64,000 nucleotides of DNA from Bradyrhizobium sp. AZCC 1721 (lineage in GTDB: Bacteria > Pseudomonadota > Alphaproteobacteria > Rhizobiales > Xanthobacteraceae): contig NZ_JAZHSB010000001.1 in the NCBI RefSeq assembly GCF_036924715.1, positions 5,323,001 through 5,387,000 on the forward strand. Reading direction: 5' to 3'. The translations under genes were made by a program, and so were the position numbers. Of the stretch, positions 49,707 through 59,074 are shown one piece after another; position 1 is the stretch's first letter; each line of letters opens with the position of its first letter. Below the pieces are notes generated by a model that was not told the DNA's origin, ran no database searches, and worked only from the letters and a program-made list of their open reading frames with translations.

Positions 49707-51197
49707 TCAGGCGGCCCGGTAGTCCGGCGCCAAGGCGAGGAAGCGGCCGTAGGCGGCGGCATCGGGCGGGGTAAACTTCTCCACCAGCGGATTGCGCCTT
49801 CGTCCGGATACGCCGATGTCGGCGAGCAATTCGTCAAAATGCTTGAAGTGATAGGGCGCGACGCACAGCCCGCCATAGACGCCGGCGGCCGGCCGCTCGA
49901 CGCGCTTGAAACGCAGCATCATCTCGATGTTGTCGCGCATTTCCTTGGGCGTCGGCTGACGGACGAGCTGGCCGTCGGCATAGCGCACGAGCCAGTTCGC
50001 GGCGAGGTCTGCGCACAGCACTGTGCAGAAGCTGGAGTTGAAGCCGACGAATCCCATTTCGGGCAGGTCCGGGTTGGCAATCAGCCGATAGAGCCGATAC
50101 TGCCCGTCGGGATCGACCAGTCTGTCCCGGTAAGCCTGCGGCAGGAACGGCACACCCAGTTTGTAGCCGATCGCGAGCACGGCCACGTCGGCCTGGACGC
50201 GCTGCCCGCCGGTCATCACGATCGTATTGCCATCATAGCGCTCAAAACTGCCTCTGATAGCCTTGATGCGCTTGTCCGCGACCATCGCAAAGAATCCCGG
50301 CGTCGCGATCGGCACCGAGCAGTTGACGCCGTCTTCGATCCGCTCTTTCGGCACCATGTCGCATTTGCCGAGCTTGAGTTGAATTTTCAGAAGGCTCTCC
50401 AGCCCGCGCCAGTTGGCCCAGACGAGCGGCTTTGCCACCGCATGCGCGAACTGTGACATCGCGCCGATGCCCCAGCTCCGGAACATCTCCTCCTGCGCGC
50501 GGATGTAGAGAATGCGTTTGAAATTGACCAAGCCGCCGATGAAATAGGGAATCCGCCACACCGGCTCGCGGTACACCAGCGTCACTTCGGCCGCCCCGGA
50601 ATTGACCGCGTTGACGGCGATATCGGTCGCCGACTTCGAGCCGCCGAGCACGACGATCCTGCGGCCTTTGGCAATCGCCGGGTCGTTGTATTGCGAGGAG
50701 TGCAGAATGCGCCCGCCCTGCGCCTTGAAGGCGTCTTCGCCCGGCAGGCTGAGCGTCTGCGGCTCATTGAACTGCCCGGTGCATACCGCGACGAAATCGA
50801 AGTCTTCATGACTGACGCCGCCGTCCGGCCCACGCAGATCGAGCCGCCAGCCCGGCGCTGAGTCGGGCCGACGATCCATTTGCACCACGGTCGTGTTGAA
50901 GCGGATCGCGCCGAGGAGATCGTTGTCCTTTGCGTATTCGGTCAGGTAGGCGTGGACCTGCGGACCTTTCGGCCATTCCGGATAAGAATCCGGCATCGCC
51001 TTGTCGGTGTAGCGGTATAAATCCTTCGGGCTCTGTGTTTGCACCTCGGGATAGGACCGCGCCGGTTCCCAGACGCCGCCAAGATCGCCGCTGCGCTCGA
51101 CGAGCGTGATCTGATGTCCGCGCGCGGCGAAGGCTTTTGCGGCCGCAAGTCCGGATACGCCGGCGCCAATGACGCAGACTTTCTTTCGGCTGACCAT
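49707..51197 (-). CDS. FMO-like flavin monooxygenase
   Basis: The 496-residue protein has a FAD motif at the N-terminus (VCVIGAGVSGLAAAKAFAAR) and a second, NADPH-binding motif (IVVLGGSKSATDIAVNAVNS). Between them, GGRILHSSQYND is the FMO/Baeyer-Villiger-like fingerprint region. GGVWEPARSYPEVQTQSPKD is also typical of flavin-containing monooxygenases. It follows a cupin gene by 33 bases on the same strand. The substrate is unknown; an aromatic amine or ketone intermediate of the neighbouring pathway is possible. Confidence 0.85.
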   Translation of the reverse strand: MVSRKKVCVIGAGVSGLAAAKAFAARGHQITLVERSGDLGGVWEPARSYPEVQTQSPKDLYRYTDKAMPDSYPEWPKGPQVHAYLTEYAKDNDLLGAIRFNTTVVQMDRRPDSAPGWRLDLRGPDGGVSHEDFDFVAVCTGQFNEPQTLSLPGEDAFKAQGGRILHSSQYNDPAIAKGRRIVVLGGSKSATDIAVNAVNSGAAEVTLVYREPVWRIPYFIGGLVNFKRILYIRAQEEMFRSWGIGAMSQFAHAVAKPLVWANWRGLESLLKIQLKLGKCDMVPKERIEDGVNCSVPIATPGFFAMVADKRIKAIRGSFERYDGNTIVMTGGQRVQADVAVLAIGYKLGVPFLPQAYRDRLVDPDGQYRLYRLIANPDLPEMGFVGFNSSFCTVLCADLAANWLVRYADGQLVRQPTPKEMRDNIEMMLRFKRVERPAAGVYGGLCVAPYHFKHFDELLADIGVSGRRRNPLVEKFTPPDAAAYGRFLALAPDYRAA

Positions 51198-51230
51198 GAC
51201 GACGTCTCCAACAGGGATGAGTTCAGGGAG

Positions 51231-51680
51231 CTATTCGTTGGCCTCGGGCGGCAAGAAGTTCACTTCATGCTGCGCCGAGATCCGGACCACCTCTTCGGGG
51301 TCGGTCAGATTGTGAAGCTGGTTGAACAGCGCTTCGAGCTTCTGCATCGGCGACACCCAGAACAGCGCGCGGGCCGGCTTGTCTGATTTGTTGAAGTAGC
51401 CATGCGGGATGCCGCGTGGCATCCGAACCAGGTCGCCGGCCTTGGCCTGCACCCAGACGCCGTCGAGCTTGAGATCGAGAACGCCCTCCTGCACCAGGAT
51501 GAATTCATCCTGAGTCGGGTGAACGTGCACCGGCACGAATTGTCCGGGCTCGCTATTGGTCTCGAAGGCAAAGGTTGAATCGGTCACGGCCTTGGGGAAG
51601 TAGACCTGACCGAGAATATTCCAGGTCTTGCCGCCGTAGCCGGTGCCGTTCTTGGTGATGCCTTTTTCGAGCGCGGCCAT
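51231..51680 (-). CDS. Cupin-domain protein, paralog of 54904-55359
   Basis: The 149-residue single-domain cupin has motif 1 VHVHPTQDEFILVQEG (His, His, Glu) and motif 2 GDLVRMPRGIPHGYF (His), a complete metal site. The ATG at 51680 is preceded by GAGGAGG; further upstream the frame is not conserved. It heads the cupin-FMO unit and is divergent from the AraC gene across operator site C. The function may be dioxygenase-like or isomerase-like but cannot be told. Confidence 0.85.
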   Translation of the reverse strand: MAALEKGITKNGTGYGGKTWNILGQVYFPKAVTDSTFAFETNSEPGQFVPVHVHPTQDEFILVQEGVLDLKLDGVWVQAKAGDLVRMPRGIPHGYFNKSDKPARALFWVSPMQKLEALFNQLHNLTDPEEVVRISAQHEVNFLPPEANE

Positions 51681-51900
51681 GTCGCCCTCCTCTGTCGCGG
51701 TTGGTGTGGTTGCGATGTCCGAAAAATAGTTCGTGCAGGCTGGATCGAGCCGAAGCGGCCGTCTAGCCGGAAAACGAATCCGCCCGAACCCATCGCGGAT
51801 TTTTGGATTGCTGCGGCGCGATACGGTCGGCGGTCGCCGCGGCTGCCCGCAGATCAGGCACCACGGCCGAGGAAATCGCCTTTCCAAGCACGGCTCCCAC

Positions 51901-51925
51901 AGATATTATAGGCTTCAAATAATGC
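51901..51925. promoter_or_regulatory. Shared palindromic operator, site C (cupin-FMO / AraC)
   Basis: Core TATAGGCTTCAAA (51907-51919) followed by TAAT, with ATTAT/ATAAT outer arms. It sits just upstream of the GTG of the AraC gene (51939), in the divergent gap with the cupin gene. Confidence 0.55.
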
Positions 51926-51938
51926 AGAGGGCCGGGCC

Positions 51939-52955
51939 GTGGAGACGGGCACGAGCATTGTCAGGCATGACCCGACCGTCCGGCTGGCGGCGTTCAACCG
52001 CGTTTCGACCGACAGCGTCGATGCTGCCGCCGACGCGATTGGACGCATATTCTGCCCGCATGAGCTAAAGCCCGCCCGCGCCTCATCCGAATTTTTCGCG
52101 CTGCATAACTGTGCGATCTCTGGCGGATTTTCCATCAACTACGTCGCCTATGGCGGGTCGGTGTTGATCGACCCCGGCTGCCTCGAGCGTTTCTTCCTGT
52201 TGCAAATTCCCGTACACGGCTCGGCACGGATCCAGACGGCCTCGTGCGACATCGCAACCGCTCCCGGCGCCAGCGCCTCGCTGTTGTCGCCGACGATCCC
52301 GACGCGAATGACTTGGCAGAGCAATTGCGCCCAGATCATTCTGCTGGTCGACCGCCGCCTGATAGAGCAACGGGCCGCGGCATTATCGGGGCGGCCGGCA
52401 GGCGCGGTCGAGTTCGAGCCCGCGGTCGACCTCTCCTCCGCAGCCGGCCGCGCGCTTCAGTCGCAGATTTTGGAGTTCGTCGATCTTGCCGAGCACCTCG
52501 GACCGCGAAGGCCACTTTCGCCGATAACAGCAGCCAGTATACGCGAGACGTTGTTGGGTGCTTTGCTCCACGGCCAGCATCACAGCGCCAGCGACGCGAT
52601 CGACCGGTTTGGCGGACGGGCCGAAACGCTGCCACAATCGTTGCGACGGGCGCGCGAGTTCTTATACGCGCACGCGGACGAGCCGCTCGATCTCGAGCAG
52701 CTTTCCGCAGCCGCCGGCACGGGTATCCGTGCGCTGCAGCTCGGCTTCCGGCGGCATTTCGGCACATCGATTTCCGAGATGCTGCGCGACATCCGCCTTG
52801 CGCACCTCAACGTCAGGCTGGCCGTCGCCTCCCCTAACGACAGCGTCACCGATATCGCATTCGAGCTGGGATTTACCCATCTGAGCCGTATGGCGAGCGC
52901 CTATCGGATCAAGTTCGGTGAAACGCCCTCCGCGACCCTGCGCGGAATGAACTAG
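51939..52955 (+). CDS. AraC-family transcriptional regulator
   Basis: The 338-residue regulator has a ligand domain of the AraC_binding_2 type (GGFSINYVAYGGSVLIDPGC; HGSARIQTASCDIATAPGAS) and a C-terminal double HTH: EPLDLEQLSAAAGTGIRALQ and DSVTDIAFELGFTHLSRMAS. The start is GTG at 51939. These AraC-type activators often control aromatic dioxygenase or acyl-CoA genes. It probably activates the adjacent cupin-FMO unit and may itself be under the shared operator. Confidence 0.88.
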   Translation: METGTSIVRHDPTVRLAAFNRVSTDSVDAAADAIGRIFCPHELKPARASSEFFALHNCAISGGFSINYVAYGGSVLIDPGCLERFFLLQIPVHGSARIQTASCDIATAPGASASLLSPTIPTRMTWQSNCAQIILLVDRRLIEQRAAALSGRPAGAVEFEPAVDLSSAAGRALQSQILEFVDLAEHLGPRRPLSPITAASIRETLLGALLHGQHHSASDAIDRFGGRAETLPQSLRRAREFLYAHADEPLDLEQLSAAAGTGIRALQLGFRRHFGTSISEMLRDIRLAHLNVRLAVASPNDSVTDIAFELGFTHLSRMASAYRIKFGETPSATLRGMN

Positions 52956-52997
52956 CGTCCAGCGAGTTGCTCAACGGATCCTCCGCGGCGTCGGATA

Positions 52998-53492
52998 TCA
53001 GTCGCCCCGCGCTCTCGCGGATTTCTGCGCCGAAGTTTTGGTCTTGGCCAAGAGGCGCATCAGCTCGCGGACGTCCTTCGGTGTCAGGTCTCCAAAAATA
53101 TCGGCGATCCATAACTCGTGTTCCGCCGCCATTTTGCGGAATTCGGCACGACCGGCCTTGGTCAGGCGGATCACCTGCACGCGGCGATCGACCTCCGAGG
53201 TGCGGCGGTCGAGATGCCCGGATTCGACCAGGCGCTCGACGAGGCCAGTGACGTTGCCATTCGAAACCATCATCCGCTTGGAGACATCGGACAGCGTCAT
53301 GCCCTCCGGCACCTTGTCGAGCTGGGCCATCAGGTCGAACCGCGGCAGCGTGACGTCGAAGCGCTCGCGCAAGCGGCTGCGTACCTCGCCCTCGATCAAG
53401 GTCGTGCAGGTCAGGAGGCGAAGCCACAGCCTGAGTTCGTCGCCATGATGCTCCGGGAGTTCGACGGCCTTGGTCTCTGAATCGAGAGTCAT
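52998..53492 (-). CDS. MarR-family regulator, candidate master regulator of the anthranilate regulon
   Basis: The 164-residue protein has the MarR winged helix: FDLMAQLDKVPEGMTLSDVS, KRMMVSNGNVTGLVERLVES (recognition helix) and the wing RRTSEVDRRVQVIRLTKAG. MarR proteins of aromatic pathways often release DNA when they bind a CoA thioester, for example BadR and CouR. Operator site D lies 75-90 bases upstream of its ATG, in the divergent gap with the ABC binding-protein gene, which suggests autoregulation. It is the best candidate to bind all six sites, but this is inference. Confidence 0.88.
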   Translation of the reverse strand: MTLDSETKAVELPEHHGDELRLWLRLLTCTTLIEGEVRSRLRERFDVTLPRFDLMAQLDKVPEGMTLSDVSKRMMVSNGNVTGLVERLVESGHLDRRTSEVDRRVQVIRLTKAGRAEFRKMAAEHELWIADIFGDLTPKDVRELMRLLAKTKTSAQKSARARGD

Positions 53493-53560
53493 GATCCTAT
53501 CTTGTCTGCGTTTTAACTTTCGGCGAGCTCGAACAGAGCTCAGCTTGGGATCATTGCCCA

Positions 53561-53585
53561 GATTTCTTTAAGTTTCAAGCAATTG
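53561..53585. promoter_or_regulatory. Shared palindromic operator, site D (MarR / ABC binding protein)
   Basis: Core TTTAAGTTTCAAG (53567-53579) followed by CAATT. It lies between the divergent MarR gene and the binding-protein gene. Confidence 0.55.
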
Positions 53586-53706
53586 GCGCATGGCTTGCAT
53601 GGAGGCGTTGCGCTTGCGGGTGCCGTCGCCGTCAGAATAAGCTGCACCCCGAGCATTTGATGTAGCGCAGGTTTTGGCTGCAGGGCCGCCGAACGGAGGA
53701 TTAATC

Positions 53707-54882
53707 ATGAAGCAGTCGTTGAAACTGACAGGGCTTGCCCTTTTGCTGGGGTTTGCCTCCGCTCCGGCCGCAGCGCAGGAGAAGATCAAGATCGGCGTGA
53801 TCACGACCTTGTCCGGCCCGGCGGCCGTACTCGGCCAGCAATCCCGCGACGGCTTCCAGCTCGCAGTCAAGGAGCTCGGCGGCAAGATGGCTGGCAAGGA
53901 CGTCGAGGTGATCGTCGTCGACGACGAACTCAAGCCCGATGGCGCCGTGACCAAAGCCAAGGGCCTGCTCGAGCGCGAGACGGTGGATTTCGTCGTCGGG
54001 CCGATCTTCTCCAACATCCTGCAGGCCATTCACCGGCCAGTGACGGGGAACAAGACGTTCCTGATCAGCCCGAACGCGGGGCCGTCGAGCTATGCCGGCA
54101 AGGAGTGCAGCCCGTTCTTCTACGTGACATCGTACCAGAACGACCAGGTTCACGAGATCCTCGGCAAGGTCGCCCAGGACCGCGGCTACAAGCGCATGTA
54201 CGTGCTGGTGCCGAACTATCAGGCCGGCAAGGATTCGGCGGCCGGATTCAAGCTCGACTACAAGGGCGAGATCGTCGAGGAGAGCTATACACCGCTCGGC
54301 ACGCTGGATTTCCAGGTCGAACTGACCAAGATCGCCTCCTCCAAGGTCGATGCGCTGTTCACCTTCATGCCGGGCGGCATGGGTGTCGGCCTCGTCAAGC
54401 AGTACCGGCAGGCCGGCCTCGCCGACAAGATCCCGGTGCTGTCGGCGTTCACGGTCGACGAATCGACCCTGCCCGCGCAGCAGGATGCCGCCGTCGGCAT
54501 GTTCGGCGGCGCCAACTGGGCGCCGAACATGGACAATCCCCACAGCAAAAAATTCGTCGCTGCTTACGAGGCTGCCTATAACAGCGTGCCCGGCACCTAC
54601 GCCATGCAGGGCTATGATACGGCCATGCTGATCGACAGCGCGGTGAAGGCGGTGAAGGGCGATCTGAAGAACAAGGACGCTGTCTCGGCAGCGCTGAAGA
54701 GGGCCGAGTTCACTTCGCTGCGCGGCGACTTCAAGTTCAACGTCAACGGCTATCCGATCCAGAATTTCTATCTGACCAAGGTCGCCAAGCGTCCGGACGG
54801 CAAATTCCAGACCGAGATCGTCGAGAAGGTGTTTTCCAACTACGGCGATCGCTATGCCAAGGATTGCACGGCCGCGAAATAA
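53707..54882 (+). CDS. Branched-chain-amino-acid-type ABC substrate-binding protein
   Basis: The 391-residue periplasmic protein has a Sec leader (LTGLALLLGFASAPAAAQ) and the LivJ-type fold start KIGVITTLSGPAAVLGQQSR. FVVGPIFSNILQAIHRPVTG and MYVLVPNYQAGKDSAAGFKL are typical of members that bind aromatic acids or amides rather than leucine. GGAGG precedes the ATG by 9 bases. No permease or ATPase genes follow, so it must use a transporter coded elsewhere. It is under operator site D and followed by a cupin gene 21 bases later. An aromatic ligand is inferred from context. Confidence 0.9.
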   Translation: MKQSLKLTGLALLLGFASAPAAAQEKIKIGVITTLSGPAAVLGQQSRDGFQLAVKELGGKMAGKDVEVIVVDDELKPDGAVTKAKGLLERETVDFVVGPIFSNILQAIHRPVTGNKTFLISPNAGPSSYAGKECSPFFYVTSYQNDQVHEILGKVAQDRGYKRMYVLVPNYQAGKDSAAGFKLDYKGEIVEESYTPLGTLDFQVELTKIASSKVDALFTFMPGGMGVGLVKQYRQAGLADKIPVLSAFTVDESTLPAQQDAAVGMFGGANWAPNMDNPHSKKFVAAYEAAYNSVPGTYAMQGYDTAMLIDSAVKAVKGDLKNKDAVSAALKRAEFTSLRGDFKFNVNGYPIQNFYLTKVAKRPDGKFQTEIVEKVFSNYGDRYAKDCTAAK

Positions 54883-54903
54883 CAATCGAGAGGGAGCGAC
54901 ACT

Positions 54904-55359
54904 ATGAAGACTGAAATCGCCGGCATCACCCGCGCCAACGAGGGAATCCAGGGAATTTCCTGGAGCATTCTCGGTCAGACCTATGTGCCGAAGAGCGTCA
55001 CCGAGCATTCCTTCTCCTGGCATGCGACGTTGCCGCCCGAGACTTTTGTGCCGCCGCACATCCATCCCGATCAGGACGAGTATCTCTATATCCTGGAAGG
55101 GCAGCTCGACTTCTTCCTCGACGGCGCCGAAACGCAGGCGACACCCGGCGATCTGGTTCGCCTGCCGATGGGCAAGCCGCACGGCATCTTCAACAAGTCA
55201 GGACGGACCGCGAAGACGCTGTTCTGGGTCTCGCCGACACGGCGGCTCTACGACCTGTTCTGGGCGATCCACAACATGAAGGAGCAGAAGCCGGACGCGG
55301 TGGTGGCGCTGGCGGCCGAGCACAACATCCACTTCCTGCCGCCGCCTCCGGGGGCGTGA
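54904..55359 (+). CDS. Cupin-domain protein, paralog of 51231-51680
   Basis: The 151-residue cupin aligns with the other copy along its full length (WSILGQTYVPKSVTEHSFSW; FNKSGRTAKTLFWVSPTRRL). Motif 1 is PHIHPDQDEYLYILEG and motif 2 GDLVRLPMGKPHGIF, so the metal ligands are complete. It is 21 bases after the binding-protein gene and convergent with the flavin monooxygenase gene at 55361 (1-base gap). Function unknown. Two such cupins in one pathway suggests related but distinct substrates. Confidence 0.85.
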   Translation: MKTEIAGITRANEGIQGISWSILGQTYVPKSVTEHSFSWHATLPPETFVPPHIHPDQDEYLYILEGQLDFFLDGAETQATPGDLVRLPMGKPHGIFNKSGRTAKTLFWVSPTRRLYDLFWAIHNMKEQKPDAVVALAAEHNIHFLPPPPGA

Positions 55360-55360
55360 G

Positions 55361-56614
55361 TTACGCCCGCACCGCCGCGAGCCCGACCTGCGGCGCGGCG
55401 AAGCCGGCCTTCGACGCATAGCCGCGCACGATCGCTTCGCGCTGGGCGTGGCTCAACACCTTTTCGATATCGGTAAAGCCGTCCGGCGCCAGTTGCTCGA
55501 CGGCGTCGATCACGCCCTCGGGGCCGCCGCGGCGGTTCGCGCGCACGATCTCCGCCGTCATCGGCAGGCGCTTCTTCTCATAGGCAACCAGCGCCTGGCG
55601 CGGATGTTCGGCGCGCGCCAGTTCATCGGCCAGTGCCCGCGCGTCGAGGATCGCTTGCGAGGCGCCATTCGATCCGACTGGATACATCGGATGCGCGGCG
55701 TCGCCGAGCAGCGTCACCCGGCCCCAGGTCCAGTACGGCAAGGGATCGCGGTCGCAGCACGGATATTCGTAAAATTCCGGCGTCGCCGAGATCAGGCTAC
55801 GCACGTCGACATATGGCACCTTGAAGCGCTCGACATGCGGCATCAGCTCCTCGCGCTTGCCGGGCCGCGACCAATCCTCGCGGCGCGGCGGCGGCGAATT
55901 GCCGTCACCGATCTTCACCAGCACCGCCCAGTTGGTCAGCCGGCTCGATGGACTTGAGCCTTCCGCAATCGGATAGACCACGACCTTGGCATTCAAGCCG
56001 CCGGCCACGATCATCGAGCGGCCGGTCAGGAACGCCGGCCAGTCGCGCGCGCCGCGCCACAGCATCAAGCCGTTCCAGCACGGCGGTCCCTCATCCGGAA
56101 ACAGCATCTCGCGCACGCGCGAATGAATGCCGTCGGCGCCGACCAAAATATCGCCGCGCGCGGTTTCGACGTGGGAGCCGGTGCGGTCGAAGAAGTGCGC
56201 GACCACGCCGCCTTCATGCTGGGCAAACGCGCCGAGGCGGCAACCGGTGTGGATCGCCTCGTTGCCGAGCCGTTCCTCGACGGCGCGATGAATCACGCTT
56301 TGCAGGCGGCCGCGGTGGACCGAGAATTGCGGCACGTCGTGTCCGGCATCGAGGCCGCGCGGTTCGCGCCAGACCTCCTGGCCGTGGCGGCTGAGATAGT
56401 ACAGTTGATCGGTACGAACAGCGGTAGCGTCGAGCCGGTCCAACAGGCCGAGGGCGGTTAGTTCTCTGATCGCATGCGGCAGTGTGTTGATGCCGACGCC
56501 GAGTTCGCGGATGGTGTCGGACTGCTCGAACACTTCGCAATCGATGCCGCGGGCGCGCAGCATCAGCGCGGTGGTAAGGCCTCCGATGCCGCCTCCGACG
56601 ATGATCGCCTTCAT
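55361..56614 (-). CDS. Flavin-dependent aromatic monooxygenase (salicylate-hydroxylase-like)
   Basis: The 417-residue class-A flavoprotein hydroxylase has the FAD motif IIVGGGIGGLTTALMLRARG, the ILVGADGIHSRVRE motif (DG) and the second FAD motif VTLLGDAAHPMYPVGSNGAS. These enzymes hydroxylate activated aromatics with NAD(P)H. It lies between the second cupin gene and the aminobenzoyl-CoA monooxygenase gene, so it may act on a related aminobenzoate or hydroxybenzoate. GGAG precedes the ATG by 8 bases. The 76-base gap upstream of it holds an inexact CTCTC/GAGAG hairpin. Confidence 0.85.
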   Translation of the reverse strand: MKAIIVGGGIGGLTTALMLRARGIDCEVFEQSDTIRELGVGINTLPHAIRELTALGLLDRLDATAVRTDQLYYLSRHGQEVWREPRGLDAGHDVPQFSVHRGRLQSVIHRAVEERLGNEAIHTGCRLGAFAQHEGGVVAHFFDRTGSHVETARGDILVGADGIHSRVREMLFPDEGPPCWNGLMLWRGARDWPAFLTGRSMIVAGGLNAKVVVYPIAEGSSPSSRLTNWAVLVKIGDGNSPPPRREDWSRPGKREELMPHVERFKVPYVDVRSLISATPEFYEYPCCDRDPLPYWTWGRVTLLGDAAHPMYPVGSNGASQAILDARALADELARAEHPRQALVAYEKKRLPMTAEIVRANRRGGPEGVIDAVEQLAPDGFTDIEKVLSHAQREAIVRGYASKAGFAAPQVGLAAVRA

Positions 56615-56690
56615 GCGCGTAACTCCACTCTATTCTTCGACCTCTCCCCGCTGGCGCCGGGCGAGAGAGCGATAGAGCCTGCCATTCGGC

Positions 56691-59039
56691 CTATTCGGCC
56701 GCAAGCGGCTTTGTCGCCTCGGCCTTCAGCTCGGCGCGGGTTTTCGGTTTAGCCTTAACCTTGAGGTCCTCGAAATCCTGCCGGTCGCGTACGCTGTTGC
56801 GGAAAATCTGTTCCTTGCCGGGCAGATATTGCGGCGGACAGGCAATGTCGGCGCCATACCAGGCCGCAGCCCGCATCGTGAAGAACGGATCGACCAGATG
56901 CGGCCGGGCGAGCGCGACGAGATCGGCGCGACCGGCGGCCAGAATCGTGTTCACCTGGTCTGCGGTGGTGATGTTCCCGACGCACATGGTCGCGACGCGG
57001 GCCTCGTTCCGGACCTGATCGGAGAACGGCGTCTGGAACATCCGGCCATAGATCGGCTGCGCGTCGCGCACGGTCTGGCCCGTCGAGACATCGACGAGAT
57101 CGACGCCGGCTTCGGCGAACGCGCGCGCGATCGCGACCGCGTCATCGCCGGTGATTCCGCCCGCGGCCCAGTCGGTCGCCGAGATGCGAACCGACATCGG
57201 CTTGTGCGCCGGCCACGCCGCGCGCATCGCCTCGAACACCTCCAGCGGATAGCGCAGCCGGTTGGCGAGCGTGCCGCCATATTCGTCGGTCCGTTGATTG
57301 GTCAGCGGCGAGATGAAGCTCGCCAGCAGATAGCCATGGGCGCAGTGCAGCTCCAGCATGTCAAAACCGCAGGCCACGCCGCGCAACGTGGCCGCCACGA
57401 ACTCTTCCTTGACCCGGCCCATCGCGGCGCGATCCATTTCGCGCGGCACCTGGCTGTCGGGGAAGTAAGGCAATGGTGACGCCGAGATCGTATCCCAGCC
57501 GCCCTCTTCCAGCGGCCGGTCCATCCCCTCCCACATCAATTTGGTTGCGCCCTTGCGGCCGGCATGACCGAGCTGCAGGCAGATCTTGGCGGCCGAATTG
57601 GCGTGGACGAAATCGACGATCCGCGTCCAGGCGGCCTGCTGCTCGTCGTTCCACAGACCGGTGCAGCCGGGCGTGATGCGGGCGTCGCGGCCGACGCAGG
57701 TCATCTCGGTGAAGATCAATCCCGCGCCGCCGATCGCGCGCGAGCCGTAATGCACCAGATGGAAATCGCCGGGCACGCCGTCCTTCGCCGAATACATGCA
57801 CATCGGCGACACCACCGCGCGGTTCCTCACTTCCATCTCGCGCAGCCTGAGCGGCTGGAACATCGGCGCCGCCGGCTTGTCGAGGTCGACATCGAATCCT
57901 TTGGCGCGAACCTGCTTCGCAAACGCCTTGTCGACCTCGCGGACGAACTCCGGCGCGCGCAGCGTGAGGTTATCGTAGGTGATCGCCTTGGCGCGGGTCA
58001 TGACGCCGAACGCGAACTGCACGGGATCGAAATCCCAGAAGCGGTCGACGTGCTCGAACCAGACCAGCGACACGTCGGCGGCGTGCTGGATCTTCTCGAC
58101 CTCCTCGCGCCGCCCCTGCTCGTAGGTCTGCAACGCGGCGTCGACGGTCGGCGCCTGCGCCATGGCGTCGGCGAGTGCAATCGCGTCTTCCATCGCGAGC
58201 TTGGTGCCGGAGCCGATCGAGAAATGCGCGGTCGCCTTGGCGTCGCCGAGCAGTACCATGTTGTCCTTGATCCAGCGCTGGCTGCGGATCATCGGAAAAT
58301 TGCGCCACATCGAGCGGTTGATCAGCAGCGGATGGCCGTCGAGGAACCAGCCGAAGATTTCGGCCATGCGATCGGCGGACTCACGTTCGCTGAGGCCTTC
58401 GAGGCCGGCGCGGTGGAAGGTTTCGGCGTCGGTCTCGAAGATCCACGTCGAGCGGCCGGCTTCATACTGATAGGCGTGCGCGATGAACGGGCCCCACTCT
58501 GTCTCCTGGAAGATGAAGGTGAAGGCGTCGAGCGGCCGGGTCGAGCCCATCCATGCGAATTTGTTGGAGCGCAGGTCGGTCTGCGGCTGAAAATGCTCGA
58601 TGTGCTTGTCGCGGAAGCGGCTGTTGATGCCGTCGGCGAGCACGATGAGATCGGTGTCGGCGAAACGGGCTTCGTCGTCGATATCGGTTTCGAACAGCAA
58701 TGTGACTCCGAGTTCGCGGGCACGCTCCTGCAGGATCAACAGCAGCGTGCGACGCGAGCAGCCGCAAAAGCCGTTGCCGCCGACGCGGTGGACGGTGCCG
58801 CGGAAATGCACGGCGATGTCGTCCCAATAGGCGAATTCCTGAGTGATGCGGCGGTAGCTCGGCGGATCGTATTTTTCGAAATTGTCCAGCGTGGCGTCGG
58901 AGAACACGACGCCGAAGCCGAAGGTATCGTCGGCGCGGTTGCGCTCATAGACGGTGATCTCGGCCTGCGGCCGCTGTTTCTTCAAGAGGATCGCGGCATA
59001 GAGACCGGCCGGTCCGCCGCCGATTATCGCGATCTTCAT
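56691..59039 (-). CDS. 2-Aminobenzoyl-CoA monooxygenase/reductase-type fused flavoprotein
   Basis: The 782-residue protein is a fusion. Residues 1 to about 385 form a class-A FAD hydroxylase (AIIGGGPAGLYAAILLKKQR; VLLGDAKATAHFSIGSGTKL) of the salicylyl-CoA 5-hydroxylase type. Residues from about 400 on form an old-yellow-enzyme FMN domain (VHYGSRAIGGAGLIFTEMTC; LQLGHAGRKG; LELHCAHGYLLASFISPLTN). This layout is that of Azoarcus 2-aminobenzoyl-CoA monooxygenase/reductase, which hydroxylates and then reduces the ring to 2-amino-5-oxocyclohex-1-ene-carboxyl-CoA. GGAGG is 7 bases from the ATG. Kynureninase and an aminobenzoate-CoA ligase nearby support this over salicylyl-CoA. Confidence 0.9.
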   Translation of the reverse strand: MKIAIIGGGPAGLYAAILLKKQRPQAEITVYERNRADDTFGFGVVFSDATLDNFEKYDPPSYRRITQEFAYWDDIAVHFRGTVHRVGGNGFCGCSRRTLLLILQERARELGVTLLFETDIDDEARFADTDLIVLADGINSRFRDKHIEHFQPQTDLRSNKFAWMGSTRPLDAFTFIFQETEWGPFIAHAYQYEAGRSTWIFETDAETFHRAGLEGLSERESADRMAEIFGWFLDGHPLLINRSMWRNFPMIRSQRWIKDNMVLLGDAKATAHFSIGSGTKLAMEDAIALADAMAQAPTVDAALQTYEQGRREEVEKIQHAADVSLVWFEHVDRFWDFDPVQFAFGVMTRAKAITYDNLTLRAPEFVREVDKAFAKQVRAKGFDVDLDKPAAPMFQPLRLREMEVRNRAVVSPMCMYSAKDGVPGDFHLVHYGSRAIGGAGLIFTEMTCVGRDARITPGCTGLWNDEQQAAWTRIVDFVHANSAAKICLQLGHAGRKGATKLMWEGMDRPLEEGGWDTISASPLPYFPDSQVPREMDRAAMGRVKEEFVAATLRGVACGFDMLELHCAHGYLLASFISPLTNQRTDEYGGTLANRLRYPLEVFEAMRAAWPAHKPMSVRISATDWAAGGITGDDAVAIARAFAEAGVDLVDVSTGQTVRDAQPIYGRMFQTPFSDQVRNEARVATMCVGNITTADQVNTILAAGRADLVALARPHLVDPFFTMRAAAWYGADIACPPQYLPGKEQIFRNSVRDRQDFEDLKVKAKPKTRAELKAEATKPLAAE

Positions 59040-59074
59040 CTACCGCCTCCGAAACAGGCTGTCGGGCTAGTTCC

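Noticed and set aside
56691..59039. Salicylyl-CoA 5-hydroxylase as the name of the fused flavoprotein
   Set aside because: The N-terminal half alone would fit, but the fused OYE domain and the adjacent kynurenine/anthranilate genes favour the 2-aminobenzoyl-CoA enzyme; salicylyl-CoA stays as an alternative.
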